Below are positions 24,912 through 35,380 of a stretch of 64,000 nt of DNA, piece by piece (position 1 is the stretch's first letter; the number at the start of each line of letters is the position of its first letter). The notes beneath the pieces are model-generated. The model was not told the DNA's origin, ran no database searches, and saw nothing but the letters and a program-made list of their open reading frames with translations. The stretch comes from Akanthomyces muscarius (Eukaryota > Ascomycota > Sordariomycetes > Hypocreales > Cordycipitaceae). The stretch covers positions 4,960,001 through 5,024,000 of the forward strand of contig NC_079242.1 of the NCBI RefSeq assembly GCF_028009165.1, read 5' to 3'. The translations under genes and the position numbers were made by a program.

Positions 24912-25254
24912 ACGCTACCTGCCTAATTGAGCAAGCAGAAGCCAGTGACATGTCGTGCTATATCGCGCGCGAGATTCGCAGGGCCGCGATCGTCGCCCGG
25001 TTGCCTCATGTAACGTTTGGACTCGAACTGGGTACCGCAAATTTTTTGATTAGGAAGTTGCTCATGCTCATGTAACGGTATGGTGTCCTTGGGAGGATAC
25101 GCGGCTTTCCCCCACGACAGGATCCCGTCAATGGGAGTGTAAGCGATACGTGTGGTTGATCATATTCAGTTGCAAGGTAAAGCTTTTGCTGTCTTGCGGA
25201 TGACCAGGGAGAACAATCCTTGCCTTTGCGTTTCGATTGGGAGTCTCCCGGTAG

Positions 25255-25262
25255 TATATATT
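25255..25262 (+). promoter_or_regulatory. TATA box of the chitinase gene
   Basis: TATATATT lies about 100 bp upstream of the chitinase ATG, a normal distance for a TATA element with a leader of 50-70 nt. A CT-rich and AC-rich leader follows it. Confidence 0.5.
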
Positions 25263-25357
25263 GGGATCTCTTCTGCACACATCTTCCTTCGTTCTGCCTA
25301 TACTTCTGCTTACCACATTCGAGCTCCTCCCGATACTCACAATATTATACTCTCACA

Positions 25358-26365
25358 ATGTTCTTGCAGACTATTCTGGCAGCCACGGCCTTTGGTGCCC
25401 TTGCCTCCGCCGCTCCGACCCAGTCGCGCAGCACTGGCGGGAAGCTAGCCGTCTATTGGGGCGCAGAAGACCCGTCCACCACCCTGGACGACGTCTGCGG
25501 CGACAGCTCCTACGACATTGTAAACCTGGCCTTTTTGAGCTACTTCTTCAAGGACGGTGGCTATCCAGAACTCAGCATCAGCACACTCGGCGGCCCCTCG
25601 GACGCGCAGCAGGCCGCCGGCGCCACATCGCTCCAGGACGGCTCGGAGCTCGTGCCGGCCATCCAAAAGTGCCAGAAGAACGGCAAGCGCGTCATCCTGA
25701 GCATGGGAGGCGCCCAGGGATACGCGGACGTGACCCTGCAGAGCGATGCCCAGGGCCAGCAGATTGCGCAGACAATCTGGGATCTGTTCCTTGGCGGCAC
25801 CAACAACGCCTCGCTTCGGCCGTTTGGGGATGTGAAGCTCGACGGCGTGGACTTGGGTAAGATGGCTCCACTTGCTAAACATGGCAATTTGTACAGGTAT
25901 CTGACCGATATTCTAGACAACGAATCCGGCAACCCCACTGGCTATGTAGCCATGACCAAGCAGTTCCGCAGCCTCATGAACTCGGACTCGAGCAAGCAGT
26001 ACGTCCTGACGGCGGCTCCTCAGTGCCCGTTCCCGGACGCCTCGGAGCCCCTTGACGTTGTGCAGCTGCTCGACTACGTCTGGGTGCAGTTCTACAACAA
26101 CGGCGACTGCAACATTGCCCAGTCTGGCTTCAACGACGCCGTGCGCACCTGGAGCCAAGGGATCGGGAATGCGACGCTCTTTATCGGTGCTTTGGCCAGT
26201 GGCGCAGACGGCGATCAGGGATATGTTGATGCGAGTACCTTCACCTCAGCCCTCCAGGGCGTGGAGGCGATGAACCTGCCCAACTACGGTGGTGCGATGC
26301 TTTGGGAGGCTCAGCTGGCTGTCAACAACGGCAACTACCAGCAGCAGATTCGGGGCTCGCTTTGA
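25358..26365 (+). CDS. Secreted GH18 endochitinase (class III type)
   Basis: Two exons (25358-25856, 25917-26365) encode 315 aa. A signal peptide (MFLQTILAATAFGALASAAP) leads into a single GH18 barrel: LAVYWGAEDPSTTLDDVCG, the first-strand signature, then RVILSMGGAQGY (the SxGG motif) and, across the splice junction, DGVDLDNE with the catalytic acid Glu169 and Asp162, Asp165 and Asp167 of DxxDxDxE. WVQFYNN and GAMLWEA complete the barrel. It should hydrolyse chitin outside the cell, in wall turnover or attack on other fungi or arthropods. No chitin-binding module is seen. The 60-bp intron has no stop and is a multiple of three; if retained it replaces the catalytic Asp-x-Glu with an unrelated insert, so splicing is required for activity. 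Confidence 0.93.
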   Translation: MFLQTILAATAFGALASAAPTQSRSTGGKLAVYWGAEDPSTTLDDVCGDSSYDIVNLAFLSYFFKDGGYPELSISTLGGPSDAQQAAGATSLQDGSELVPAIQKCQKNGKRVILSMGGAQGYADVTLQSDAQGQQIAQTIWDLFLGGTNNASLRPFGDVKLDGVDLGKMAPLAKHGNLYRYLTDILDNESGNPTGYVAMTKQFRSLMNSDSSKQYVLTAAPQCPFPDASEPLDVVQLLDYVWVQFYNNGDCNIAQSGFNDAVRTWSQGIGNATLFIGALASGADGDQGYVDASTFTSALQGVEAMNLPNYGGAMLWEAQLAVNNGNYQQQIRGSL

Positions 26366-26599
26366 AGTGGACCGCCACAATTGATGGGAACTTCTTTGTA
26401 CATATTGAAAGTTTTTCGCAATGTAGCCTCTGAGTATGGCATGCGTTCTACCACACTATTTAAATCGTATTACTGCAAAAAGCGTCCCACGCGAATCGGT
26501 GTCTACAAGTATTCGGGGTAAGGAAAACCTGACTGCCTGGAAGTTTATGAAGCTGAAGTTGCCAATTAAAAGACTGACCTCGGCGTCCGAGTGTGCTGG

Positions 26600-29500
26600 C
26601 TACAATACGTATCGAAAGCTTGCTTGATCTTCCTGGTCTTCTGTTTCGCCCTTGAGCCCACGCTCACACTTGCGATTATGCCAAGCTAGGGCCAGTGTCA
26701 CCGCCAGCAGAGTCACAATGGAAAGAGCCGCGATACTGACACCCGTAGCAAAGCCGGTCGGATACTTGGGTCTCTCGAGCGTGATGAAGACGTTGCTGGC
26801 GACAAAGTTGGCGCAGTTTCCGATGCCAAGCTGCACGGCGCTCGCGATGGCTTGCTGCGGACGACCTCTCAGGTTGCTGTTGAGCCAGCCAATTAGGATG
26901 GGAAACTGAATGAAAGAGCCAGATGCGATGATGTAGAGCGCAAAATACCGAACAGCTGCCGGCTGCACCTGTGCATACTGGAGACACCAACCCACGAGGG
27001 CGCAAATGGCGCCGGCCAGCACGAACGGCCACCGGCGAGACAGCTTCCCGGCGGCGTACGACGTGGAAAGTGTGACGACGATTCCGACCATCCAAATGGG
27101 GATGCTCATGACCTGTGCTTTGGAAGCGGTCCATCCAAGCTCCTTGAGGATGGTGGGCGTAAATGACGAGATGGAAGCAGCGCCCATGTCTGCGCAAAAG
27201 TAAAGAAGCGTAAAAGACCAAATCTTCCAGTCAAAAAGCACATGGCTCCAGTCGATGCCTTTGAGGTCAATCTTTTCGGCGCCGCGATCGCGACGTAGGC
27301 GCGTGAGCAGAAGCTCCTTTTCTGCCGGGCTCAAGAACGTCGCATCCTGAGGAAAGGCGGGAATGATGAACCATGCCCCGAGGCCGAAAGCAAAGGTGAA
27401 GAGACCTTCCAGGATGAAAACCCAGCGCCACGCTTCATAGCGCTGCATTCCATCCATGTGCTCGATGGCGTACGCAAGAAACTACGCATTGTTAGTGCTA
27501 CTGGTGCTGCACCCGCGGCGACGAGGACTTAACGTCGGCCACCCACTTCTTGGCCCTACCCACATCTCGGCGCGACACGCGTCTTCAACACCACTTTCTA
27601 GATGCCGCACAACGAATCCAAAAAACATTATAATAACATAATAAATACACCATTAGATACAAAATTAACTAAATAATCACTCTATAGCTTCAATTCTTGG
27701 AATATCGCGCGTGACCCCTGTCAGTTGCATCTCAAGCTGGCTACGTGTGTTTTCAACGTCTATGATTTCAACAAAGACGGAATTAGGGTTAGAATTAACT
27801 TTCTTCCGTTGTTTTTGCAGTGATAGCTTCCTTGCTGCATGGAGTTTTGTATTCTCTTGTTTTGAGAAGAGTATTTGGGCTTGTTGGGTATGAAATTGCT
27901 TTGTGATCTTGCGTTGCATCAGCTGCGAGGTACGCCGGCTGGTTAAAGGATGCGTACTATCGGAAAGAAGGCGTCGGAGTTGATGTGTATTAGTAGGTGT
28001 TTTGACCTCTGGCAGGGCTTCTGCGAGTACTAATTTCGGCTCCAAAGGAGGTGTTTTTGGTGTTGTTGGGAGCGGATCAACAAGCAACTTGCTTATTAGT
28101 GGCTTCGCCATATCAACTGGCCACAAGCCAGCCCTTCGCCACCCAGCACGAATATTTTGATTTGATAGACCGGCTGCTCTGGCGATAGCGTAACTTTCGA
28201 GAAAAATTCTTTTTCTAACAGGCGAGGAATCGTCGTCGTTAGGCCGGTTACCAATCTCCTTACAATAACAGGCTTTGATCGAGCTAAACACCGCCACATC
28301 AAGAGGTTGAAGAACGTGAGAGCTATGAGCTGGCAGGAATAGAAGGTATATGTTATGGCGATAACATTCGTATAAAAATTCCATTGTACAATGGCTTCCG
28401 TGGCCATCAATAACAAGGAGGCGGCGCTGGCCTGGAGGCGGTCTTGTTTCTGGAATAAAGATAGCCTGCAACCAATAGAGAGCGATTTTATCATTAGTCC
28501 AGCCCCGGGCTGTTGCCTCGAACTTCCAGCCTTTGAAAGGGCCTAATTCCTCAGGAAACCACTGCTCTTGAACGCTCTTGCCATTAAACAGTACTAGCGG
28601 AGTAAGGCTCTTGCCCAGCGCTGAGATACACTCGAAGATTGTGCTCCAACAGCGTATTCCAGACTGCTTCTTCAGGGCAATTCTCTTCTGTGATGACCCT
28701 AGTACTAGGCCGTTCTCTCGGAGACCTATTGCAAGCCCAGTCTCGTCCATGTTGTATCGGTTGCTTGGGAGTATCTCGTTGATAGCGCTGATCGTCAGAA
28801 GCTTGAAGAAACTCTGTATAATGTAAGTCGAGGCGCCATTAGCCCTTTTAAAATCAAGTCTCTTGCCTCTTAAGGTCTTGATTTCTGGGTTTCTTTTAAT
28901 AAAGCCCTGTATCTAGTTCTTGCCGACTGGTTCTGTATCGCCGTTGACTCTGGCTAACTCGCCCACCATCTGCCGGATCTGCTCATGGGTCGGCGGGTTG
29001 CCCAGAGCGTCCTGAATTAATATCCAGCCTCTTAAATCTGCTTCCTGTATCGATGGAAGCTTTTGCATACCCTCAAAGGCCTCTTTGCGTGATGTTCTGC
29101 CCTTTAATCGTTCCTGTATCGTTGACCGCGGTACCTCCCACCGCTGTGCAGCAATATAGAGTTTCATGCCGCCAATCACGTCCTGAATAGCATTTTGAAG
29201 AGCCTGTTCGGTATATTTGGGAGGCATTGTTGTATATATAAAATTTGACGTTAAGATAATTATAATTGCGCGAGAAAACACGGTTCTAGTAATGTAGGTT
29301 TGGTGTTGAAGTGGGTGGAATGACGGCGCCGAGATGTGGGTAGGGCCAAGAAGTGGGTGGCCGACGTTACACCGCTGAATGCGCTTCCCAGAAGCGCAAA
29401 GCAGATAAAGTAGGAAAAGCGAATGTAAAATTCACTGCGCTTGTAATATTGACCAATCAAAAGAGCGGCACCTGAGCCATAGGATTAGTTCTTAATTTTC

Positions 29501-30024
29501 CCTACTGGCTCGAGGGACGCACCAGGGGGCAAAGCCGCTTCCAGAATGCCCATGATGAATCTGCACGCCAAAAGTCCACCATAGCTCCTCGTGAGTCCCT
29601 GGCACATGGAGACCAGTCCGAGGATCAGCATAGCGCTTGCGAGATACTGGTTCGGCTTGATCTTGTTCATGCTCATGAAGAGGTTGCTTGGAATCTCCAC
29701 GACCACAAACGGCAGGTAAAAGATCCAGAGGCAGGTGTTGAAGCCTGTCGATGGCATGTGCAGCGACTTTTCGAGCCCAAACAGCCGCGCGTTGGCAATG
29801 TTGGAGCGGTCCAAGAAGGACACGAGGTACAAGCATCCGAGGATGGGAATCAGGCGGAGGTCGCACTTGATGAGCAATTTTCTCGCCATGCTGGGGTCCT
29901 CGTCGCGAGCTGCTCCCAGGTGGATGGGGGCCACATTGCCATCGCTCGTTGCAGCCTCGCTCACGACGCCAGACGGGCGCACCTTTTCCGCGTTGCCTAC
30001 ACTCACCGCTGGATCGTCAAGCAT
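26600..30024 (-). CDS. Dal5-family MFS transporter, split by a transposon in an intron
   Basis: Three exons on the minus strand: 30024-29523, 29471-29371 and 27481-26600, together 494 aa, the usual length of the Dal5/anion:cation symporter family. Family signatures are CDLRLIPILGCLYLVSFLDR-SNIANA, FYLPFVVVEIPSNL, CRFIMGILEAALPPG, FILEGLFTFAFG and WLNSNLRGRPQQAIASAVQL. Relatives carry allantoate, nicotinate, pantothenate or other organic anions; the substrate here is unknown. The second intron now spans 29370-27482 (1,889 bp) because a Fot1/pogo element lies in it. Without the element and one TA it is a 51-bp intron, GTAAGT to TAG, with branch site CACTAAC. The donor is now GTAACG. The reading frame is uninterrupted in all exons, so the allele may be functional if spliced, or silenced by premature termination. 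The start was chosen at MLDDPAVSV; an upstream in-frame ATG is less likely. Confidence 0.85.
27530..27531. repeat. TA target-site duplication, left copy
   Basis: TA directly precedes the left terminal repeat. The right copy is 29368-29369. TA duplication is the mark of Tc1/mariner-superfamily insertion. Confidence 0.9.
27532..27573 (+). repeat. Left terminal inverted repeat of the transposon
   Basis: Forty-two bases that are the exact reverse complement of 29326-29367. After this block the two ends diverge. Confidence 0.95.
27677..29227 (-). pseudogene. Fot1/pogo transposase with one in-frame stop
   Basis: A single frame of 517 codons starting MPPKYTEQALQNAIQDV, an HTH_psq DNA-binding motif, followed by a CENP-B-type HTH (QEADLRGWILIQDALGNPPT) and the DDE-1 endonuclease domain. 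The catalytic triad is visible: NMDETG (Asp161), LLVIDGHGSH (Asp274) and QPLDVAVFS (Asp310). The last two are separated by 35 residues, giving DD35D. Codon 105 is TAG (28915-28913), after EPVGKN, where relatives have Trp (GKNW). The change TGG to TAG is a C-to-T transition in a CpA context on the plus strand, as RIP makes. No other stop or frameshift is present. The element is probably non-autonomous unless the stop is read through or transposase is supplied by another copy. Confidence 0.9.
29326..29367 (-). repeat. Right terminal inverted repeat of the transposon
   Basis: Forty-two bases that are the exact reverse complement of 27532-27573, followed by the TA duplication at 29368-29369. Confidence 0.95.
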
Positions 30025-30815
30025 GGTGAGCGAGTTTGCTAGTTTTTGTACTGCCAGAGGCAGAAGAGTGAATGTGAGCGACAGATATGTCCCATGGCTA
30101 GAAACCAGTTGTACCCTTGCACGCCCCCACCGCTTTGCGTACGCAGCCTTGTTGTACAGCACCAAAGCGCGTCTTACTAATTTAAATTAAAAAGGTGGGA
30201 TTGGACTAGAGCAACGCAATTAAGTAAATGCATCTCGGACACATTGTGGGCGTCCGACGCAAAGCGCGCAGAAGTGGCCGATTTAGGGCGAGATCATGGC
30301 GGACAAGGCAGAGTCAAATGAAGAATTGCTCGTTGCCGCAGACTGCATAGCTTAATAATTCGAATGGGATCAGAAAGAAAATATGCAAGAAAAGTGCCTA
30401 CAAAGTCAATGTAGTGCCTTTTCGCCGTGTCCTGTGTCACATGGCCGCATATCAAATTGGCTGGCGGCTGTTTGCCTGCCGTGGGACATCAACTCGAAAA
30501 TTCCTCATACGCCATATTGCTCTGTTACATCGATAGATGACCAGAAAGAACCGGTTTGCCTAAGCCAATAGTCTTTGGACGATGATTTGAGGATGTCCGC
30601 CACCTAGAGAAATTGGCACTGCTTATACGAGACGAAGTGATGCCCGAGGGGCCACAGTTTAACGGCCATTGCACTATCCTCTAAGACTATTGCTGTCTTG
30701 CTTTTTTTTACCAGAATACCGAAATAGCCTTGCTCGGTACGACCGCATCGCCATCATCGGCAGCTGTTACCAAGCCCCCGGTATGCTTTCGGCATCAACA
30801 CCGTCAAGATCAATC
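30025..30815. other. Spacer upstream of the interrupted transporter
   Basis: About 790 bp between the transporter start and the end of the CFEM gene, both on the minus strand. It should contain the transporter promoter. Only short frames occur and none resembles a gene. Confidence 0.5.
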
Positions 30816-31197
30816 TTAGATCTGGTGCTTGTTGTGCTTGTCGCAGAACTTGGTAGCAGCCTTCTTGGCATAATCTATCGATAAATGTCAGCGTCGCATA
30901 GCGTACCGTGCAAGAAGATCCCTCCAGGCCGTCATGCAACTTACCCTGCGTGTGCTGGTTGAGCTCACACTTGGTGAGACAATCGGTAGATCCGGCCATG
31001 ATGGGCTGGAGATTGGCGCAGATGAGGTCGATGGGGCCCTGACCCTCCTTGCAGCCGAGCCCGTTGACGGCCACGGAGACGCAGGGAATCGCGCACTTGC
31101 CCTTCTCGGCGAGATGAAGAAGCGTGTCGAGGTCGGCAGCCGAGGCGGCGGCGGCGACGGCGACGGCGATGAAAAGAGTGGCAATGACGACCTTCAT
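30816..31197 (-). CDS. Small secreted CFEM-like protein
   Basis: Two exons (31197-30945, 30874-30816) encode 103 aa. A hydrophobic signal peptide of about 20 residues leads into CAIPCVSVAVNGLGCKEG, then LICANLQPIM, DCLTKCELNQ and KFCDKHNKH. This is the CFEM spacing seen in fungal surface and effector proteins, some of which bind haem. Only seven cysteines are present; the usual CxC pair in the middle is reduced to LICANL. No GPI-anchor signal follows, so the product is probably free and secreted. The 70-bp intron has a GTAAGT donor, and the last exon supplies the seventh cysteine. Function is unknown; iron or haem acquisition and host interaction are possibilities. Confidence 0.82.
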
Positions 31198-33304
31198 GAT
31201 GTCTGAGGAGGAGAAGAAGACAGATTAAAAAGTGTTTGTGAGAATTGACTTGGGCAACAGATTTGGAAGTGTGAATGCTCAACTTGTGGACGGCGAAGCG
31301 AGGAGAAGGATACGTTTTGTAGGTTTTTCTTGTGCCTTCGCGGTGGCTTTGGTAGGGTTGCCCCAGACAGAAACGCCACCCGCATCATAGAAAAAGAAGC
31401 TAGACGCGGTTTTGGTTTCGCAAGTGCCTAGACAACACGTGAAAAAGAAAATTAGGTCGGTTCTGTAGTCGTGGTGCGGTGGGTGTCTACGTCCCGAGAC
31501 GAATCGAGCGGCCATTGGTCGGCCAGGCGAAGCTGATCAACTGCGCTGATTACCATGCTAATACCCCTCGTCCCAGTGTTTCTCTATATCATAAGTCGCT
31601 AGAATCTAGCCTAGCTACTGTATTTCCGGAGAATCCAAGTTTTAAAGGACATGTGCGCCGTTGGTCACTCGGCAGGGTGCGCAAAGGAAGGCAGAGCTGG
31701 CATGGGAGATTACAGCAAGCCGATGCGCTTCACACATTATTCCGGCAGCCAAGTTCAGGGCAATAAGTTGTGCCCAGTTTCAATAGTTGACGTCTGCTGA
31801 ATTGCGTAGTGTGTTGGTTTTGTGCGCTGGCCACGCCACCACGACGCGAGCCCAGCTGCTAGTTGTTTGGACCGGACATCTCGCCCCGCCCATCTCATTC
31901 ACCTTGAGGGTCTAGACAATGTACTCTGGAAAGTATAGCGTGTTTCTTACCCGAGACGAGACACCATAATTTAAGAGTGGCTGTTTGCCGCAGGACGTTC
32001 ATTGGCTCAGTGGATGCTGCTTACAGCCAGTGACAATTAGGGGTCGAGTCTCAAGGCCGAAGAAAGCTTCCAAATCACTGGCATAACTATTGATATAATG
32101 GCGAGCTGAAATAGAAGCTTGTTCAGCTTCTCGAGATGATCATGCCGTTGACATAGGCCTCAACCACCTATCTGGGTACGCCTGCCACACCCAACGGCGC
32201 TGAGCTCAACTGCCGTGCGTGTCTCATGCCAAGCGCAAGCCTGAGTAGCTTGCTCATGTCGCAGATCAGCGTGAGGAGCTGGAAGCACAGGTCTACATAA
32301 ACTCAAGAAGAAACATTTTTTTTTACCGCTGGCTCCTGCTCTGGACAAGTCTGGGGGGCAAGTCTTGTCTTGCAGTGGTACACGCATGCGAGACGGCACT
32401 TGTTGATGCGGGAAGAAAGCTCCAGACTGGCAGCTGAGAACTCAGCGAATGCAGCTTTGGGGGGGACTCGTGCGGCAATGTCTCGAGGGAGGTCAAAAAA
32501 CGGGTGGCTCACGGCAACCTATAGGTAAGTTTCGACGAAAGCCTTACACACCTTATGTGGTAGTAGATGTAAAAGTGTACGTAGTTAGGCGTAAGAGTAG
32601 CTACTTTGATTGGATCATATAGTAGTTACTACTAGTTTATAATTTATAATAATATTAGGGCACGCACTTTTAGTGTCTCTTACATCATGCAATCCCTCTT
32701 TCTTTATATAAGCTTCGCCAGCTGGCATGCTTCTGTAAATTCGGTGCTAATGTCGCTCTGAGATTTCCAACTTGGTATAGATAGCTCGGTATTAACCCAG
32801 TCAGTCGACTGCGACAGAGAGCAAGTCTAACGACAGAGCCCCGGAAGTGAATCGCTGCCTTCCAAATTCATCGCCGAGATCTCAGCCATCTATCCCCCAC
32901 ACACTCGCAGATCTGATTGCAGAACTAGGCGACAAGGCGCATGCCTGGCCTCGAGGCCATGCTCAACTTGGTTACAATTATATAGCGTAACAAGCCACCC
33001 ACGGTTGTGTAAACCGGACCCGCCGACGCCTGTGTCATGCCACTCACTGCTCAGAGGCTCAACGTCACAGTTCCCTACGTTTCCAGGTACAGTGGTGTAG
33101 GTATCTGGTAGGTAAGGCAACCAAGGTAAGGCAGCCCACAGCGCCCTCAGCAGCCCGCCAGGCACCAGGCGCCACTGGAGCCACTAAAAGCAACCACTGG
33201 AACCTTGCTAGATCGGCCCCGCGCGGGCACAATCTCTGCCTCTGGGACCATCTTGGTTCCTCAACCGGAAGCTGTGCATTGCTTTAAAACTCTTTATCAC
33301 TAGA
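31198..33304. other. Gene-poor accessory stretch
   Basis: I see no gene in these 2.1 kb. An AT-rich block (32,590-32,680) contains a small palindrome, TAGTAGTTACTACTA. Such AT-rich islets in fungi often mark decayed repeats, but I cannot name one. The 3' end flanks the HET-domain gene. Confidence 0.45.
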
Positions 33305-35380
33305 CTACACTAAGACAAAGGGTCTGCGCAAGTCTGACTTCTCGTACTCTAGCCTTTCCGAAGCTGAGACTGTATACCCGACACGCTTCATCCTGTTTCC
33401 TACATCATCCACAGGCGTAACAAGGAGGATGCGCAGCGTCATCCCGACGTGGCAGGACCCAGCTTCACAGTTTTCCCGCCGCGTGCAGGCCACAGGCACG
33501 GCAAAGAGCGGCATGTTGCGCACCACGTGGGCAGACTGTGAAAATCGCCGATCAATACTGTCAAAGCCGGCATACATGCCGCGCTCATCATCCTCGTCGT
33601 CGGCCGCGCGCAGGAACATGTGATCGTCCACGCCAACACCAGTTGTCTCGATCAGCTTCAACCGCACCAGCGGAGCCTCGAGCGAAATCTCCGCCGCCAG
33701 CACGTCGCCGAGGGGTTTGGCGTCGTCCACCAACGTCACCCGTGTGTCGAGTATGGTAGCCGGAAAGCTGTGGGCGACGCTCGACGTGAAGCCCATGGCA
33801 GGGATCCCATCGACCGACGCCCAAGACCACGAGGGTACCCCTCTCTCGCCCGATGGCCTGCACGATAGGGACTGCCAGCACAGCGACTCCAAGAGAGACT
33901 GCTTCCAATGTCCTGCTATGTATTCATCCTTGTTCATCCGCTGATACGCCGCCGCAACATTCGCAAGAGCCGCGAGCTTGCCGGAGCCGCTGCCAGACTG
34001 GCGCTTCCCGTAGTCCCACAGAATAGCAAACCACCGTGACGACGGTGTGTCTTCTTCTGCTCGTTTCCGGTAGTACTCTGTTCCGTCAGGCAACGCATCG
34101 ACTGTTGAGTGATAGCAAAGCCGCTCCAGTAGACCATCCTCTGATGCAAAGCGATGCATACATTCAAAGTACATCTGGTCAGAAGCAAAGTGCACTGTCT
34201 TTCGCGACAGCACACGGTCTTGAAAGGACCACACTCCAGAAGTTATTGGCTGTCTTGCCATGTCTATATAGTATTCTCGGATGGCGTCTCTGGCGAGTGG
34301 TAGCGTACAGACGGACACCTGCTCGGCAGAATTGCCGGGCGCAGCATATGGAACTTGAGCAAGACTTCTCGCCGGTCGGGGGAGCAAGAGACCGTCTGCC
34401 GTGGCTTCAGATCCCGTGGCAGATAGCGTGAGGTGTGCGTTTTCGTAAACGGAGCCAAACTGCTCAGAATCCCGAGTCAATTCTGCGGCAGTGCGGGGAA
34501 AGCACAGTGAGTCGATCCAGAGATATTGAATTCGCAAGGCACGGGTGACGAATATGGCATCTTGAAACAGTTTTGGCAGAGCTCTGACGTCTACATGCTC
34601 GTCCGCAGCCAGGATCTTGTTCTCCCAGCGATCCACGAGGGCGGCGTTAGTGGCGTAACTCAGGGCTAAATAGCGATGACGGGCTTCAGCGTCAAGGTCG
34701 ACGATTTTCACGTGTCTGCCAGAGTGGGAGCTCTGTACGTCTATCAGGCGGCGGGGCATGGGTCCGTTGTTCTGGCACCACTGGTGATGCTGCTCGCACT
34801 CGGCGTCCCACTGGAGCAACAGGTCCAGCTGGTGTGTATCGATGTTCGGTACAACTGGGCGGCCGCGAATACTGGCAGAAAGAGGGTGATCTTGAAATTA
34901 TTAGCCTACCGTCTAACAAAAGCTATGCTGAGCGTGATAGAAAAGCGCAAGCACACCTTCGGTCACAATAAAGGCAAACGCTGCAACTGGGAGGATCTCT
35001 CCGCCCGAGGTGTTGGACATGGGTGCCGACCAAACCCAGAAGCCTTGGCCGCCATCAGGCCGCTGGGACACCCAAGTGTCGAAATCCGGTGGTGAGCACT
35101 CCAACCGCTTGCCTTTCGGGGATTCCAGCTCGGCCAGCAGAGCCTCTGCCTGTGAATGAATCAAGACGCACAGCTCGCAGCCGTCTTCTGCGGATTTACG
35201 CAGACCCTCCAAGTTGACATGGTGTCTCACACGCGCCATGTTCGCATTTTGAGATGCTACTCCTGTTCGATAGAAACGATGTACATGCTCCAGTCCGCTA
35301 AGCGAGGATCTGTACTCATCATTCGGAAACGGCGGCAGGCTCCCAAACGGGGTTGACTGGCAAGTCTGGCAGAGAGACAT
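33305..35380 (-). CDS. HET-domain protein (heterokaryon incompatibility-like)
   Basis: Two exons (35380-34957, 34890-33305) encode 669 aa. The N-terminal region has the GCELCVLIHSQ motif typical ahead of HET domains. The HET domain spans about residues 210-310: YLALSYATNAALVDRW, LPKLFQDAIFVTRALRIQYL, WIDSLCFPR and VYENAHLTLSATGSEATADG. A family SW motif, RGVPSWSWASVDG, appears near 470. HET proteins trigger programmed cell death on allorecognition in filamentous fungi, but most paralogues have no known role. Two family motifs are altered: SYCWG reads SYATN, and the segment after SLC is shortened. The first displayed start in this frame is TTG; the ATG at 35380 opens MSLCQTCQSTPFG and is preferred. 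The intron has a GTGTGC donor and a GGCTAATAA branch site. Confidence 0.87.

Larger units (their letters stand above)
24021..25357. other. Spacer between sdh5 and the chitinase gene
   Basis: There is no recognisable gene in these 1.3 kb; the frame at 24,307-24,648 overlaps an equally long antisense frame and has no known motif. It contains the long inverted repeat at 24,830-24,911 and, at its end, the chitinase promoter. Confidence 0.5.
27532..29367 (-). mobile_element. Fot1/pogo DNA transposon (Tc1-mariner superfamily)
   Basis: An 1,836-bp element bounded by perfect 42-bp terminal inverted repeats, beginning ACGTCGGCCACCCACTTCTT at both ends, with a TA duplicated at each side. It carries one transposase gene, in the same orientation as the host transporter. 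Size, TA target and DD35D transposase fit the Fot1/pogo group of fungal class II elements. Identical terminal repeats suggest a fairly recent insertion. It disrupts the splice donor of the host gene's second intron. Confidence 0.95.
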
